From assembly GCA_050873965.1 (NCBI GenBank), contig JBNMJS010000017.1, positions 1 through 27,095 on the forward strand: a DNA stretch of 27,095 nt. The letters run 5' to 3'. The notes below the pieces were generated by a model. That model saw nothing but the letters and a program-made list of their open reading frames with translations. It had not been told where the DNA came from and did not search any database. Below are positions 15,067 to 23,944 of the stretch, one piece after another. The translations under genes were made by a program, and so were the position numbers. How positions within the stretch are numbered: the first letter of the stretch is position 1; each line of letters begins with the position of its first letter. The DNA is from UBA2883 sp050873965 (GTDB taxonomy: Bacteria; Cyanobacteriota; Vampirovibrionia; Gastranaerophilales; Gastranaerophilaceae).

Positions 15067-16572
15067 CTATGAATAAACATAAGGAGCTCCATTTTTAATT
15101 TCATTAAGAATATTGTCTGCTACTATTTTTAATTCTTCATTAGATTTTCCATTTTTCTTTTGACGATAAAATTCATCACATAAAGGATTGATTGAAGAAT
15201 CTTTCTTAGATTTAAAGTTTCTTAATTCAGTAGCAACCAAACGTTTTTGCAAATTCAATTCGGTTTGAGCGTTATATTTTTTCACTTGAACATCTTTTAC
15301 TGCACCAACACTAAGTTGACCTAAATATGCTGTTGCAGTTGCTCCAGTAACACCAAAGAATAAATTTTTAAACTGTTTGTTATCAGAATCAATCAACCAG
15401 TTATATAAAAAGGCTTTATAATCAGAAACGTGAGAATAGAAAGTATTTCTATCTTGACCTGAACCACCTAATGCACTATTTGCTCTTTCTGTTGATTTAC
15501 GAATATTAAACAAATTATCTTTGATAAATTTCTTTTTATCTTTTTCGCTATCCCACTTCATTTTTTGTGCAGTAGAATTTACGAAATCGGTATCTGCAGA
15601 AATATCAACAAACAAATTAGAAATTTTTTCTCTATCAATTTTATTTGCCAAATCGTAATTTTCTTTACCCATTTCTTCTACAGAACGAGTACTTGATTTT
15701 TCGGCAATTTCAGTAATTACGTCTTTTACTTTTTCGACACCACGTTTCATAGCCTTATCACTATTTCTTAAATTCTTCATTGATAAGTAACCTAATCCAA
15801 CAATTGCACCTGTTGAAATAGCACCTAATGCCATATAACCTAAATTCTTTAAAAAAGTATTCTTTTTCTTAGTATCCTTTTTATTTTTCTCACCTTTAAA
15901 ACTTATATGACTACTAAAATTTTCTTTTGAATTATTAGAGTCCTCAGTTAATGCTCCATTAAATTCTTTTGCTTTTTCAGCAAGCATATTTCTAATAATC
16001 TGCATTTTACCTGAGAATGATTGAGTTTCTACATTAATTAAATTTTCTTGCAAATCTTTATGAATGTCTGCTTCTTTTTTCTTTACCCAAACATCTTTAA
16101 AACCTTCACAGAAAGTTTTCCCCATAAATGCCATAGAACTAAACACGGCAAGACCAGCAGCAGCGATTGCTGTTTTTTTATTTGGATTTGAAACAAGCCT
16201 ATATATTGCTTGATCCATCTCTCTATTGATACAAACATTTCTTGTAAGTGATGGTAATTTCTTTGCTAAATCAACATCAACGGCATCTTTAGAAGATTTT
16301 GCAATCAAGCCAGTAACACCAGCCAAAAAGCCCATAAATCCGACTGTAGCACCTGCTATTGGCAATAAACTTTTTTCTTTTCGAGTATTTTTTTCATACA
16401 ATTTATCAGGCAATTCAACAGTATCAGCAATCAAAAGCGAATTGTATGATTCACTTAATGGCATATTAGAATTTATCATCGCACCTTCTCTTGCAGAATT
16501 TACGACTTTAACTTGCGTCTTAGTTAAATTTCTTCTAATCCTTTGACTTTCTAAATCTTGATTAATATTCAT
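15067..16572 (-). CDS. Predicted multi-pass membrane protein with SFKG motif (501 aa)
   Basis: No family recognised. Four hydrophobic, Gly/Ala-rich segments at about residues 68-92, 133-154, 243-265 and 402-426 could span a membrane. They are separated by long, charged, lysine-rich regions. Each of the second and fourth is followed by a similar basic stretch (DVWVKKKEADIHKDLQENL and DVQVKKYNAQTELNLQKRL), suggesting an internal duplication of a membrane-segment-plus-helix unit. Two SFxG peptides are present: SFSG at 185-188 and SFKG at 224-227. There is no N-terminal signal peptide. The start ATG overlaps the end of the CPHG/CPIC gene by 11 nt, with GAGGA 11 nt upstream, so translation is probably coupled. 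Confidence 0.75.
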   Translation of the reverse strand: MNINQDLESQRIRRNLTKTQVKVVNSAREGAMINSNMPLSESYNSLLIADTVELPDKLYEKNTRKEKSLLPIAGATVGFMGFLAGVTGLIAKSSKDAVDVDLAKKLPSLTRNVCINREMDQAIYRLVSNPNKKTAIAAAGLAVFSSMAFMGKTFCEGFKDVWVKKKEADIHKDLQENLINVETQSFSGKMQIIRNMLAEKAKEFNGALTEDSNNSKENFSSHISFKGEKNKKDTKKKNTFLKNLGYMALGAISTGAIVGLGYLSMKNLRNSDKAMKRGVEKVKDVITEIAEKSSTRSVEEMGKENYDLANKIDREKISNLFVDISADTDFVNSTAQKMKWDSEKDKKKFIKDNLFNIRKSTERANSALGGSGQDRNTFYSHVSDYKAFLYNWLIDSDNKQFKNLFFGVTGATATAYLGQLSVGAVKDVQVKKYNAQTELNLQKRLVATELRNFKSKKDSSINPLCDEFYRQKKNGKSNEELKIVADNILNEIKNGAPYVYS

Positions 16573-17248
16573 CTTCTAAGTCTTCCTCATCAGGCTTATC
16601 TGAAATTTTTTCTAGCATATGTTTTAGTTTATTTAGTTGTTTTTCGAATGCTATCATAATTTCATTTTCATCACTTTCATTTTCTGTAGTAAATATTTCA
16701 AATATTGAGAACAATTTTTTCTTAATTTTCTTTGATAAATCAGATATACGTTTGTTAACAGCCGCCTTTAATTCACCATATATTGCAGTTAATTTATCAG
16801 ATATATCGGCAAGTTTTTCTGAGAACTTTGCTAAATTATTCAACACATTAGTTGGTAGATTTTTAAAAGTTTCAACAACTGGTAATACCAATTTTTGAGC
16901 AACAAATGCAACAGGTTTCGTTAAAACATTTCCATTCATATTTTGGATAAATTGATTAAGTTGTTGAGCAGCCTTTGTCATATCAGCTTCAAACTTTGCC
17001 ATAGAAAGGATATGTCTTTGAAAATCAGCCTCACGAGCCATACGAGCATTTTTTAAAGATTTAAGAAATGCACCAATTGCAGCACATTCATTCCAACTCA
17101 TTTCACCTGGTTTCGCTGAAAAATCGGCAGTCTGAACTTTCTGAGAACTTCCACCCATTCCAGAACAAATAGGGCAAGCACCCGGTGGTAAACCGTGAGG
17201 GCAAAGACCTGCACGTACAGAACCTACTGACGATACACCAGTTGTCAT
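16562..17248 (-). CDS. CPHG/CPIC cysteine-motif protein, first gene of operon (228 aa)
   Basis: From memory this N-terminal motif (CPHGLPPGACPICSGMGG, within the first 33 residues) recurs in Gastranaerophilales proteins; no function is known to me. The Cys/His spacing (CPH...CPIC) could bind a metal or act as a processing or recognition tag. After a linker come long helices at about 65-110 and 130-205 with coiled-coil character (FSEKLADISDKLTAIYGELKAAVNKRISDLSKKIKKKL), then a very acidic C-terminus (DKPDEEDLEDEY). The start at 17248 is preferred over a GTG six bases upstream because AAAGGTG precedes it and overlaps that GTG. A long structured leader and a promoter precede the gene. Confidence 0.8.
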   Translation of the reverse strand: MTTGVSSVGSVRAGLCPHGLPPGACPICSGMGGSSQKVQTADFSAKPGEMSWNECAAIGAFLKSLKNARMAREADFQRHILSMAKFEADMTKAAQQLNQFIQNMNGNVLTKPVAFVAQKLVLPVVETFKNLPTNVLNNLAKFSEKLADISDKLTAIYGELKAAVNKRISDLSKKIKKKLFSIFEIFTTENESDENEIMIAFEKQLNKLKHMLEKISDKPDEEDLEDEY

Positions 17249-17378
17249 TTTCACCTTTCCAATGATAGTGTCTTAATAATATCCCTACCAATGTTTTGCG
17301 ACGAAACATTGATAAAAGTTAGAGCGTTCCGACTTTTACGGCTGCGGCACAGTTGAAGATATTCACTCCATTTCCTCT
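17249..17378 (-). promoter_or_regulatory. Structured 5' leader of the CPHG/CPIC operon (about 130 nt)
   Basis: On the minus strand the leader begins near 17378. It contains a GC-rich segment (TGCCGCAGCCG) unlike the surrounding DNA. It also has a stem of 6 bp (17314-17319 with 17332-17337) enclosing CGGAACGCTCTA, and a stable 8-bp hairpin (17289-17296 with 17304-17311) with a 7-nt loop. The AAAGGTG ribosome site is about 35 nt beyond the last hairpin. I cannot match it to a known riboswitch class. Confidence 0.45.
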
Positions 17379-17384
17379 ATAATT

Positions 17385-17412
17385 ATTGTAAACTATGAAA
17401 GCCCTCAGTCAA
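17385..17412 (-). promoter_or_regulatory. Promoter of the CPHG/CPIC operon
   Basis: On the minus strand TTGACT (17407-17412), a 16-bp spacer and TACAAT (17385-17390). It lies directly after the stop of the 944-aa gene, so the downstream three-gene operon can be expressed separately. Confidence 0.6.
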
Positions 17413-17434
17413 CGATATGTAAAGAAACATCAAA

Positions 17435-20269
17435 CTATTTAAGTTTATATAACGGACTACTAAATGTTGTATCTTTTAAAACATTTGTTCCTTCAGTGAC
17501 AAAATCTAAATAAATAGGATCTGTAAAAGTTGTACCTACCAAATTAAAATTGTTTTTCTCAACTAATTCAAAGTTTTTCATATTCAATTTATGCCTATTT
17601 GGACCTGCATAAATTGGCATATCAGGTTTTCCCAAATCTTTTACAACCATTTTTGCAAAATCAACAATTCCGTCTTCAATCTTATCATTATATTGATATT
17701 TAGGTTTTAATTCAATATTATCAAGTAATAATGCTGGTTTCCCGTCAATTTTAGCAACATACATCATAGTATTACCAATGCCATTTTCACCATCTTTCAA
17801 TTCAATTGCTTGCACCATTTTATTTTTAATATAATTCGGAGCAGTCCAATCATTAAATGAACCAATCGCTGTACAACAAGATGCATCATTACCTAAGAAT
17901 AATGCATGAACAATGTCATTCATATCAACTTTTTGAATTTGTATATCTGATTCATCTGAATTTTTCACTTGTCTTACACGTTTCATTTCATTATGACGAG
18001 TAGATATATGGTCTTTAAAAGTTTCTTTCATTTTATTAACAGAAGAATCTGTTGAATTCTTTTTCCAAAAATCATTTGTTGTAAATTCTTCATCAATAAG
18101 TTTAAAAACGTTAGATAACTGTTTAAATTCAATCGGCTTACCATCTTTACATAATTGTAATTTTTCTTTTGTTCCATCATAGAAACCATCATCAACATAA
18201 ACGGCTTCATTTGTTTTATTAAAAGTAAAACCATTATCTTCTAATCGTTTTAATAACTGATTTTTAGGATTTTCAGGAAGTGTAGAAAAAATTTCATCAT
18301 TAAATTCTGATTCTAAATTCCTTATTGTATTCTTAGATTGTTTGTCATAATCATTTTTAATTTTTATATTTAATTTCAAATTTGGATTAAATGTTGACCA
18401 ATTTTTATAATTAAGACCTAAGCGTTCAAATAAAGACTTTGTATCTTTATTCTGCATAACATTCATCGTGTTCAAAGACGCCTCAACAGATTTGTTTGGA
18501 TAAGCCGACAAAATAGTAATTAAATTTGAAAAAGTAGTTTTAAAATCGTTATCAACAAAGAACATTTTATCTAAATACTTACTTCTAGCAAAATCGAACT
18601 TGTTTATAATTTGTTCGGGTCTATTAATTTCTAATGACTTCCAAACTAAATTATTTAATTTATTATGATAAATTTGTTTTTCTTCTTCTGTTTTTGGATT
18701 CATAAACGGAGCAATTTTATTTGCATAATAATAATCATTTTTATGTTTACCCTCATTTTGAATTAAACCAAGATAAATTTTGGTTGCACTTACTTTATCT
18801 TCAGGATTTTTTATAGAAGAGTTGATTATCTCACTTTTTTGTTTTGATAGAGTATTTATTTTAATAATTTGATTCTTTCGTTCAACATCATCAGTAATCG
18901 AACGTAGTTTAAGTTTATTTTCTTTAATATTTTTATCTAAAACAATGACTTCTTCAGAAGATGTTGGGTTAACAAGTTTTATCAAAGGTTGCAAATGTTT
19001 TTTATTCAAATCTAATGGATAAGTTTCTACAAAATCTATAACATTTGCCATACCACTTGAAAAAGTTCCGACAAGAGTATCTTTTCCAACTGTATCTAAT
19101 ATACTAAGAACAGAGTCAAAATCATCTTTATTTCCTGCGAATGCATCAATTATGTGAGCATCAGTTGCTAGATTATTTGCCCCACCAAGCATACTACGTT
19201 TTTTATCAGCAGTCTCCATAACATCAATAACTGCTCTTACATCTTTTTCATCTTTACTGAATTCAAGTACTGGTAATAAATATTTTGAATTTATACCTTT
19301 CTCTTGAAATTCTTTCATTGATTTCAATTCTTCATTAACGAAAGTATTAAAAGGATATTTTTCAAACCTAAATTGAGATGCCAAATATTCTTTATCACAA
19401 CCAGTATCTACCACCTTTGTAAAATCTTCAAAAGCACAATCGTCAACTTTTCTACCGATATTACTTAAAGTTTCCATATAATACGTGAAATTTTTATCGT
19501 GTTTATAATCCGATAAAATCTCTCTATTATTAGACAATGATAAAGCCAAGACACTTAATCTGTGTTTATTATGCATATCTTTATTCGCATTATAAATATC
19601 ATTAAATACATTGAAGGCATCATTATCTAATTCATATCGACTTCTGACACCATTAAATTTGGCACTTGCTGTATTTCTATGCCTAATAAACGATGTTAAA
19701 AGTTCAGTATCTTCGATTTTTGGTAAATCTTTTGTTAGAGAATTGATTAGTTCAGGACTACATTTAAGAAAACGAACTGAACCTTGAATATCATTAACAT
19801 CTGAAGCACTCATACCTAATCTAAGCATTTTTACAGATTGAGATAACAAATTCTTATCAAATTTTTTATACTCTGTATGACTACAATTAACAATCTCATA
19901 GGCATCTTTTTCTGGAACAGTATTGTAAATTTCTTTTATGTCAGATAAAACAGATTTTGAATATCCATCTTTTTCTTGAATAAAATTCAGAATAACTGAC
20001 TTGTGATTAATTTTATCATCTGAAGGCTGTTTGATAATATCAGACATAACATCTTCAGCTTTTGCTCTAGATATATATTCTTTTTCAGAAGTAAACAATT
20101 TCTTCAATGCACCCCAAATGCCTTTTGATTTTTTTTCAGGCTTGCGTGCAAAATCTACAACATCTTTACTTAAACCTTGAAATGATGGTTTTTGGTAGTT
20201 AATACGATTTTGTGATGTTGATTGATTGTTAAGATTTTGTCTGATATTTGATTCAAACTGAATATTCAT
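17435..20269 (-). CDS. Large helical protein with GNAT-like C-terminal domain and SFQG motif
   Basis: A 944-aa protein without a signal peptide. The N-terminus is polar (MNIQFESNIRQNLNN) and carries PSFQG at about 30. Residues 50-780 are mostly helical and charged. The last 165 residues form a distinct domain: GNDASCCTAIGSFNDW, then GNTMMYVAKIDGKPALLLDNIELKPKYQYND and PIYAGPNRHKLNMKNF. The strand-turn-strand followed by DNIEL and a long helix resembles the GNAT acyltransferase core, and I recall this domain from other Gastranaerophilales-type proteins; enzymatic activity is inference. The start is uncertain: two ATGs two codons apart, neither with a Shine-Dalgarno. A terminator 35 nt upstream separates it from the kinase-fusion gene. 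Confidence 0.7.
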   Translation of the reverse strand: MNIQFESNIRQNLNNQSTSQNRINYQKPSFQGLSKDVVDFARKPEKKSKGIWGALKKLFTSEKEYISRAKAEDVMSDIIKQPSDDKINHKSVILNFIQEKDGYSKSVLSDIKEIYNTVPEKDAYEIVNCSHTEYKKFDKNLLSQSVKMLRLGMSASDVNDIQGSVRFLKCSPELINSLTKDLPKIEDTELLTSFIRHRNTASAKFNGVRSRYELDNDAFNVFNDIYNANKDMHNKHRLSVLALSLSNNREILSDYKHDKNFTYYMETLSNIGRKVDDCAFEDFTKVVDTGCDKEYLASQFRFEKYPFNTFVNEELKSMKEFQEKGINSKYLLPVLEFSKDEKDVRAVIDVMETADKKRSMLGGANNLATDAHIIDAFAGNKDDFDSVLSILDTVGKDTLVGTFSSGMANVIDFVETYPLDLNKKHLQPLIKLVNPTSSEEVIVLDKNIKENKLKLRSITDDVERKNQIIKINTLSKQKSEIINSSIKNPEDKVSATKIYLGLIQNEGKHKNDYYYANKIAPFMNPKTEEEKQIYHNKLNNLVWKSLEINRPEQIINKFDFARSKYLDKMFFVDNDFKTTFSNLITILSAYPNKSVEASLNTMNVMQNKDTKSLFERLGLNYKNWSTFNPNLKLNIKIKNDYDKQSKNTIRNLESEFNDEIFSTLPENPKNQLLKRLEDNGFTFNKTNEAVYVDDGFYDGTKEKLQLCKDGKPIEFKQLSNVFKLIDEEFTTNDFWKKNSTDSSVNKMKETFKDHISTRHNEMKRVRQVKNSDESDIQIQKVDMNDIVHALFLGNDASCCTAIGSFNDWTAPNYIKNKMVQAIELKDGENGIGNTMMYVAKIDGKPALLLDNIELKPKYQYNDKIEDGIVDFAKMVVKDLGKPDMPIYAGPNRHKLNMKNFELVEKNNFNLVGTTFTDPIYLDFVTEGTNVLKDTTFSSPLYKLK

Positions 20270-20304
20270 ATACATATATAATGTATGTAAATATATTTTT
20301 TGCT

Positions 20305-20335
20305 AAAAAAGACTCTGTTTTACAGAGCCTTTTTT
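20305..20335 (-). terminator. Terminator of the kinase-fusion gene
   Basis: CTCTGT (20313-20318) pairs with ACAGAG (20322-20327) around TTT. Beyond an A-C mismatch the stem continues with AAAAAAG against CTTTTTT. On the minus strand it follows the kinase-fusion stop codon by about 14 nt. Confidence 0.85.
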
Positions 20336-20348
20336 ATTTCAAATAAAA

Positions 20349-23300
20349 TTATGCTGATTGAACCTGAGCATTTTTTATTATCATTTGGAAGAAAGTAATC
20401 ATTGCTTGGTCTTTATTTTGTAATGCCCATTTTATAATTGGCTTTAATGTTTGCCAAGCTTCTTTTGGATTTGTTTTGAATGCTTGTATCATTGCTCTAC
20501 CCAGTTCTTTAATATTTAGAACTTTATCATTACCATTAAAGCCACAAACATCACGTATTGCTCTTTGTGTTTCAATTCTTTGCAACGTTGCTTTCATCAA
20601 ATTAGAATTATTTGAATCTGGAATAATATTTAATTCTTTCATAATGTCAGAAATAACAGTTTGAGTATATTGTGTGTTTTTCAAATTAACATTTGCTTTA
20701 TATAACCTATCATCTAACATTTGAGCGACTTTATCGGCTATTTCATTTTTATTTGCACCCTTTGGTAAAGTTGCTCCATCTAGCATAGATTCAGCAATGC
20801 CTCTAGAATTACCAAACATCATATTCATAGATAATCCTATATCTTTAATTGTCTCAGCATTAGTACGATTAATCACATTACCAGTATCAATATATACAAT
20901 TTCAGGTTTTCCAGTTGAAGCATTAAAATCTACAAATATATTACCAGCGTGTGGATCACCGTGAATTGTTCTAGAACCAGACTGACTAACAAATAATGCC
21001 TGTTCATTTTGTGCTAATTGATATGCAACACCAACATCACCCATCCATTTGTTAGGTTCTTTCAAAACAGGATATTGTTCAATTTCCTTTGCATATTTTG
21101 TCAAATATTCAGATGGATTAGTTTTATATAGTTGAATCATTTTTAGCAATTTATCTAATGGTACACCATCTGCTTTTTCCATTACCAATGATATATTTCG
21201 TCCATCTTTTGAACCAACTTCAAGAGTTTGAGCAACTCTATATCTTTTAGCACCATCAGCCATATTTTTAGCGCCCTGTGCTTCTAGTCCAAAATTAAGT
21301 TCTCTGTCCCAAGCATCAAACATACTATTTATCAAATTTAATTTATATTCTTTATCTGTTGCATCTTCAACAAATTCATTAATATATCTAGTAAACATTT
21401 CTCTATCTTGCTTAAATTTTTCAGGTGTTACCCCATTTTTTAACATTTTAATAACGACGTCTTTACCTTCCGGATTTTTTGCAAGATAAGTTTCTCCAAT
21501 CGTACCTGCACCAAAAGATTTAACAAGTTGATATTTACCAGTTCCATATAATTCATCAGCAAGCACTTGAGCCTGATTCATATTTCTAGATACTGTACAA
21601 TTACTTGTAAATTGTTTTAAAACATTTGTAACTTCTTTTGGCAAACTTTTATCTGATGAGAAAGTTTGAGCAAACTTCGCAAATAGAATATTTGCATTTT
21701 CAGTTAATGCCTGTATCTGTTGTTCACTAGATAATTTATTAAAGCCGTCAGATGTTGTTAATCTGTTCAATCTTTCTGCTAAAATTTGTGCAGATTCATC
21801 TAAACCGGACCTTGCAGCACTAGATGACATTGAAGTTAATTCTTCTTCTATTTTTTTATTAAATAAATCAACACTCTGATAATACTTTCTTAATTCTGTC
21901 AAACCACCTTCAATATCACCTGACAAAATTTTCTTTTGTGCTAAAAGAGCAGCATCATCTAATTTTAAAGCTTCAGTTCTCAAAGTTTTGTATGTACGAC
22001 TTGCTCTATCAGGTAATGTACCTAACATTTTAAATGCACTCGTTTCTGGGATTTTTTTAGCCTCAGTAATTGCTTGTTGTGCAATATCTGTTGCATAACC
22101 AAATGTTTCTTGAGCCAATTCTGCTCCATCTTTCACAGTTGGAGATAATGCCTCATTAACTCTTTGAAAATATTGTATTTGTTCTTCTAATTGTTTGCTT
22201 AAACCTCCAAGTTTTTCATTTAATACATCTGAAATAGAAATACCTTTTTTCGATAATTTTGCAATTTCTTCTGATACATCTTTTCCATTCGCAAAATCTT
22301 CTAATATTTTGTTTATAGATTTCAAATTTTCATCTGCAATATTTTTCAATAGAACATTGACATCACCTGCATTTTGCAAAATAGATGATACATCACCACT
22401 CAATGTAGTTAATCTACCAGATGCAGAATCAATAATGTTTGAACCTTTATTTTTTGTATTTGCTATAAATGATTCAGCCTCTTTCATAATTTGACCAAAT
22501 TGCTTAGCCAACTCGACATCAGGATTTTCTACTACTGGTATATTTTTAGATGCTGCTTTGGCTTTATCATAATTAGTACGAATTCTACTTTCAGCACCAC
22601 CTATTTTGCTACCTGTATATTTCATTGCACCACCAATAATAGGTGACAATATTAAACCACCTAATGCACCTTGTCCAGCAGCATTCAATACATCATCAGC
22701 ACTTCCGCCATCATAGGCTGTTCTAAATGCATTATCAATACCACCGGCTAAAGCACCATCAGCAGCCATTTCTGTACCATAAGCGATACCTTTCTTTATT
22801 GCACTTTCACCAATATACTTATAACCAGTTGGATTCATCAAAATTGATTTAGCACCTTGCATAATGCCAGTTTTAGCACCCTCTTCAACGGCTTCTTTTC
22901 CGACTTGTTTAACTGCCTGCAAACCTAAAACTTTTGCAGAAGTTTTTCCGACAGCACCACCAACGCCACCAGTAAGAGGTCCTAATAAACCACTAAAACC
23001 ACCCGTCACAATATCACGACCAAAGGAATCATATTTTCTTCCACCTGTCAATGCATCTAAAAATTTAACACCACTTTTTACAACAGCACCAGTACCAGTA
23101 GCAAGACCAAAACCTATTGGAATAGACGCACCACCTGTAACTGGAGCAGATGCTATTGCAAGTGTATAAAGTAAATATGCACTCATACCAGATACTAAAT
23201 CACCAGTAATATCTACTGCCATTTCTTGACCTTCTTTGTATCCATCAAGTGCTTTTTCAGATTTTAATTTTATTTCACCCTTTTCAAATTTTGCTAAATT

Positions 23301-23783
23301 TTCAGATGAATATTTTTCACCTGTTAATTTTTCAAAATTTTTCTTTACATCGCCACCTTTTTTCAATAATTCAACTTCTTCTTTCATTGAATCAGAAACT
23401 TTATTTGAAGAAGCCCCTATTCCAGTTAAATTTTTAAAACCACCCCATAGTTTGCCAATAATACCGTTTTCATCTTTTGCTTTAGACAAATTAACAGAAA
23501 CATTATTCATTCTTGTTTGTAGCATTTTTGTTAATTCATCATTAGAAAGATTTGTTGTTTTCTTTTGTTTTGTATTACCTAAAGAAACACTATCAGATTT
23601 AGTAATAGCAACACCAGAATCAAACATTGAATTATCTTGTAATTCTTGTATATCAGACAAAGAAATCTGTCCCTCATCTAACATTACCGAAACAATTTCT
23701 TGTAAAGATTTTCCTTGTAATTGCTTATGTTTATCAACATAAGATGCTATTTTTTGCTGAATTGATACTACATTATCACCCAT
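20349..23783 (-). CDS. Large fusion protein with C-terminal ABC1/UbiB-like kinase domain (1144 aa)
   Basis: Residues 1-180 are polar and helical. Residues 188-400 are Gly/Ala-rich with hydrophobic stretches (about 195-235 and 258-280), possibly membrane-interacting. Residues 400-740 are long charged helices. Residues 745-1000 are an ABC1/ADCK/UbiB-type kinase: a glycine loop SFGAGTIGET (757-766), Lys779 (VVIKM), Glu828 (WDRELN), ADGVPLDKLL, HGDPHAGNIF with catalytic Asp943 and Asn948, and IDTG with metal-binding Asp966. The canonical family has an alanine-rich loop (AAS) and an N-terminal KxGQ motif; neither is seen here. Family members act in quinone synthesis, but this fusion is not a normal UbiB. 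No signal peptide. AAGGAG precedes the ATG, and one palindrome of a pair lies in its presumed 5' leader. Confidence 0.85.
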   Translation of the reverse strand: MGDNVVSIQQKIASYVDKHKQLQGKSLQEIVSVMLDEGQISLSDIQELQDNSMFDSGVAITKSDSVSLGNTKQKKTTNLSNDELTKMLQTRMNNVSVNLSKAKDENGIIGKLWGGFKNLTGIGASSNKVSDSMKEEVELLKKGGDVKKNFEKLTGEKYSSENLAKFEKGEIKLKSEKALDGYKEGQEMAVDITGDLVSGMSAYLLYTLAIASAPVTGGASIPIGFGLATGTGAVVKSGVKFLDALTGGRKYDSFGRDIVTGGFSGLLGPLTGGVGGAVGKTSAKVLGLQAVKQVGKEAVEEGAKTGIMQGAKSILMNPTGYKYIGESAIKKGIAYGTEMAADGALAGGIDNAFRTAYDGGSADDVLNAAGQGALGGLILSPIIGGAMKYTGSKIGGAESRIRTNYDKAKAASKNIPVVENPDVELAKQFGQIMKEAESFIANTKNKGSNIIDSASGRLTTLSGDVSSILQNAGDVNVLLKNIADENLKSINKILEDFANGKDVSEEIAKLSKKGISISDVLNEKLGGLSKQLEEQIQYFQRVNEALSPTVKDGAELAQETFGYATDIAQQAITEAKKIPETSAFKMLGTLPDRASRTYKTLRTEALKLDDAALLAQKKILSGDIEGGLTELRKYYQSVDLFNKKIEEELTSMSSSAARSGLDESAQILAERLNRLTTSDGFNKLSSEQQIQALTENANILFAKFAQTFSSDKSLPKEVTNVLKQFTSNCTVSRNMNQAQVLADELYGTGKYQLVKSFGAGTIGETYLAKNPEGKDVVIKMLKNGVTPEKFKQDREMFTRYINEFVEDATDKEYKLNLINSMFDAWDRELNFGLEAQGAKNMADGAKRYRVAQTLEVGSKDGRNISLVMEKADGVPLDKLLKMIQLYKTNPSEYLTKYAKEIEQYPVLKEPNKWMGDVGVAYQLAQNEQALFVSQSGSRTIHGDPHAGNIFVDFNASTGKPEIVYIDTGNVINRTNAETIKDIGLSMNMMFGNSRGIAESMLDGATLPKGANKNEIADKVAQMLDDRLYKANVNLKNTQYTQTVISDIMKELNIIPDSNNSNLMKATLQRIETQRAIRDVCGFNGNDKVLNIKELGRAMIQAFKTNPKEAWQTLKPIIKWALQNKDQAMITFFQMIIKNAQVQSA

Positions 23784-23804
23784 ACTTACTCCTTCACGAT
23801 AAAC

Positions 23805-23836
23805 TAAGGTAACATAATTTATATTGTGTTACGTTA
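23805..23836. repeat. 32-bp palindrome, copy A
   Basis: Arms 23806-23818 and 23823-23835 match at 11 of 13 positions around TTAT. It is copy B read on the other strand with two substitutions. It sits 22 nt before the ATG of the kinase-fusion gene, just ahead of its AAGGAG site, and would form a hairpin in that mRNA. Confidence 0.8.
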
Positions 23837-23944
23837 TAAAACGACAAATTTATTTGCATCTTTAATATTTAATACAAAATCTTTACAAATTTTAATTTAG
23901 TGTAATTTCTACAAACCCAATAATATCTTACAAAAATTTTTAAC

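Noticed and set aside
17103..17309. Minus-strand 68-codon frame starting MFRRKTLVG in the leader
   Set aside because: It begins within the stable hairpin, has no ribosome site and overlaps the CPHG/CPIC gene out of frame.
22864..23169. Plus-strand open frames opposite the kinase-fusion gene (also 23236-23742)
   Set aside because: Pro/Ser/Phe-rich composition is the mirror of the Gly/Ala/Lys/Glu-rich gene on the other strand, and there are no ribosome sites.
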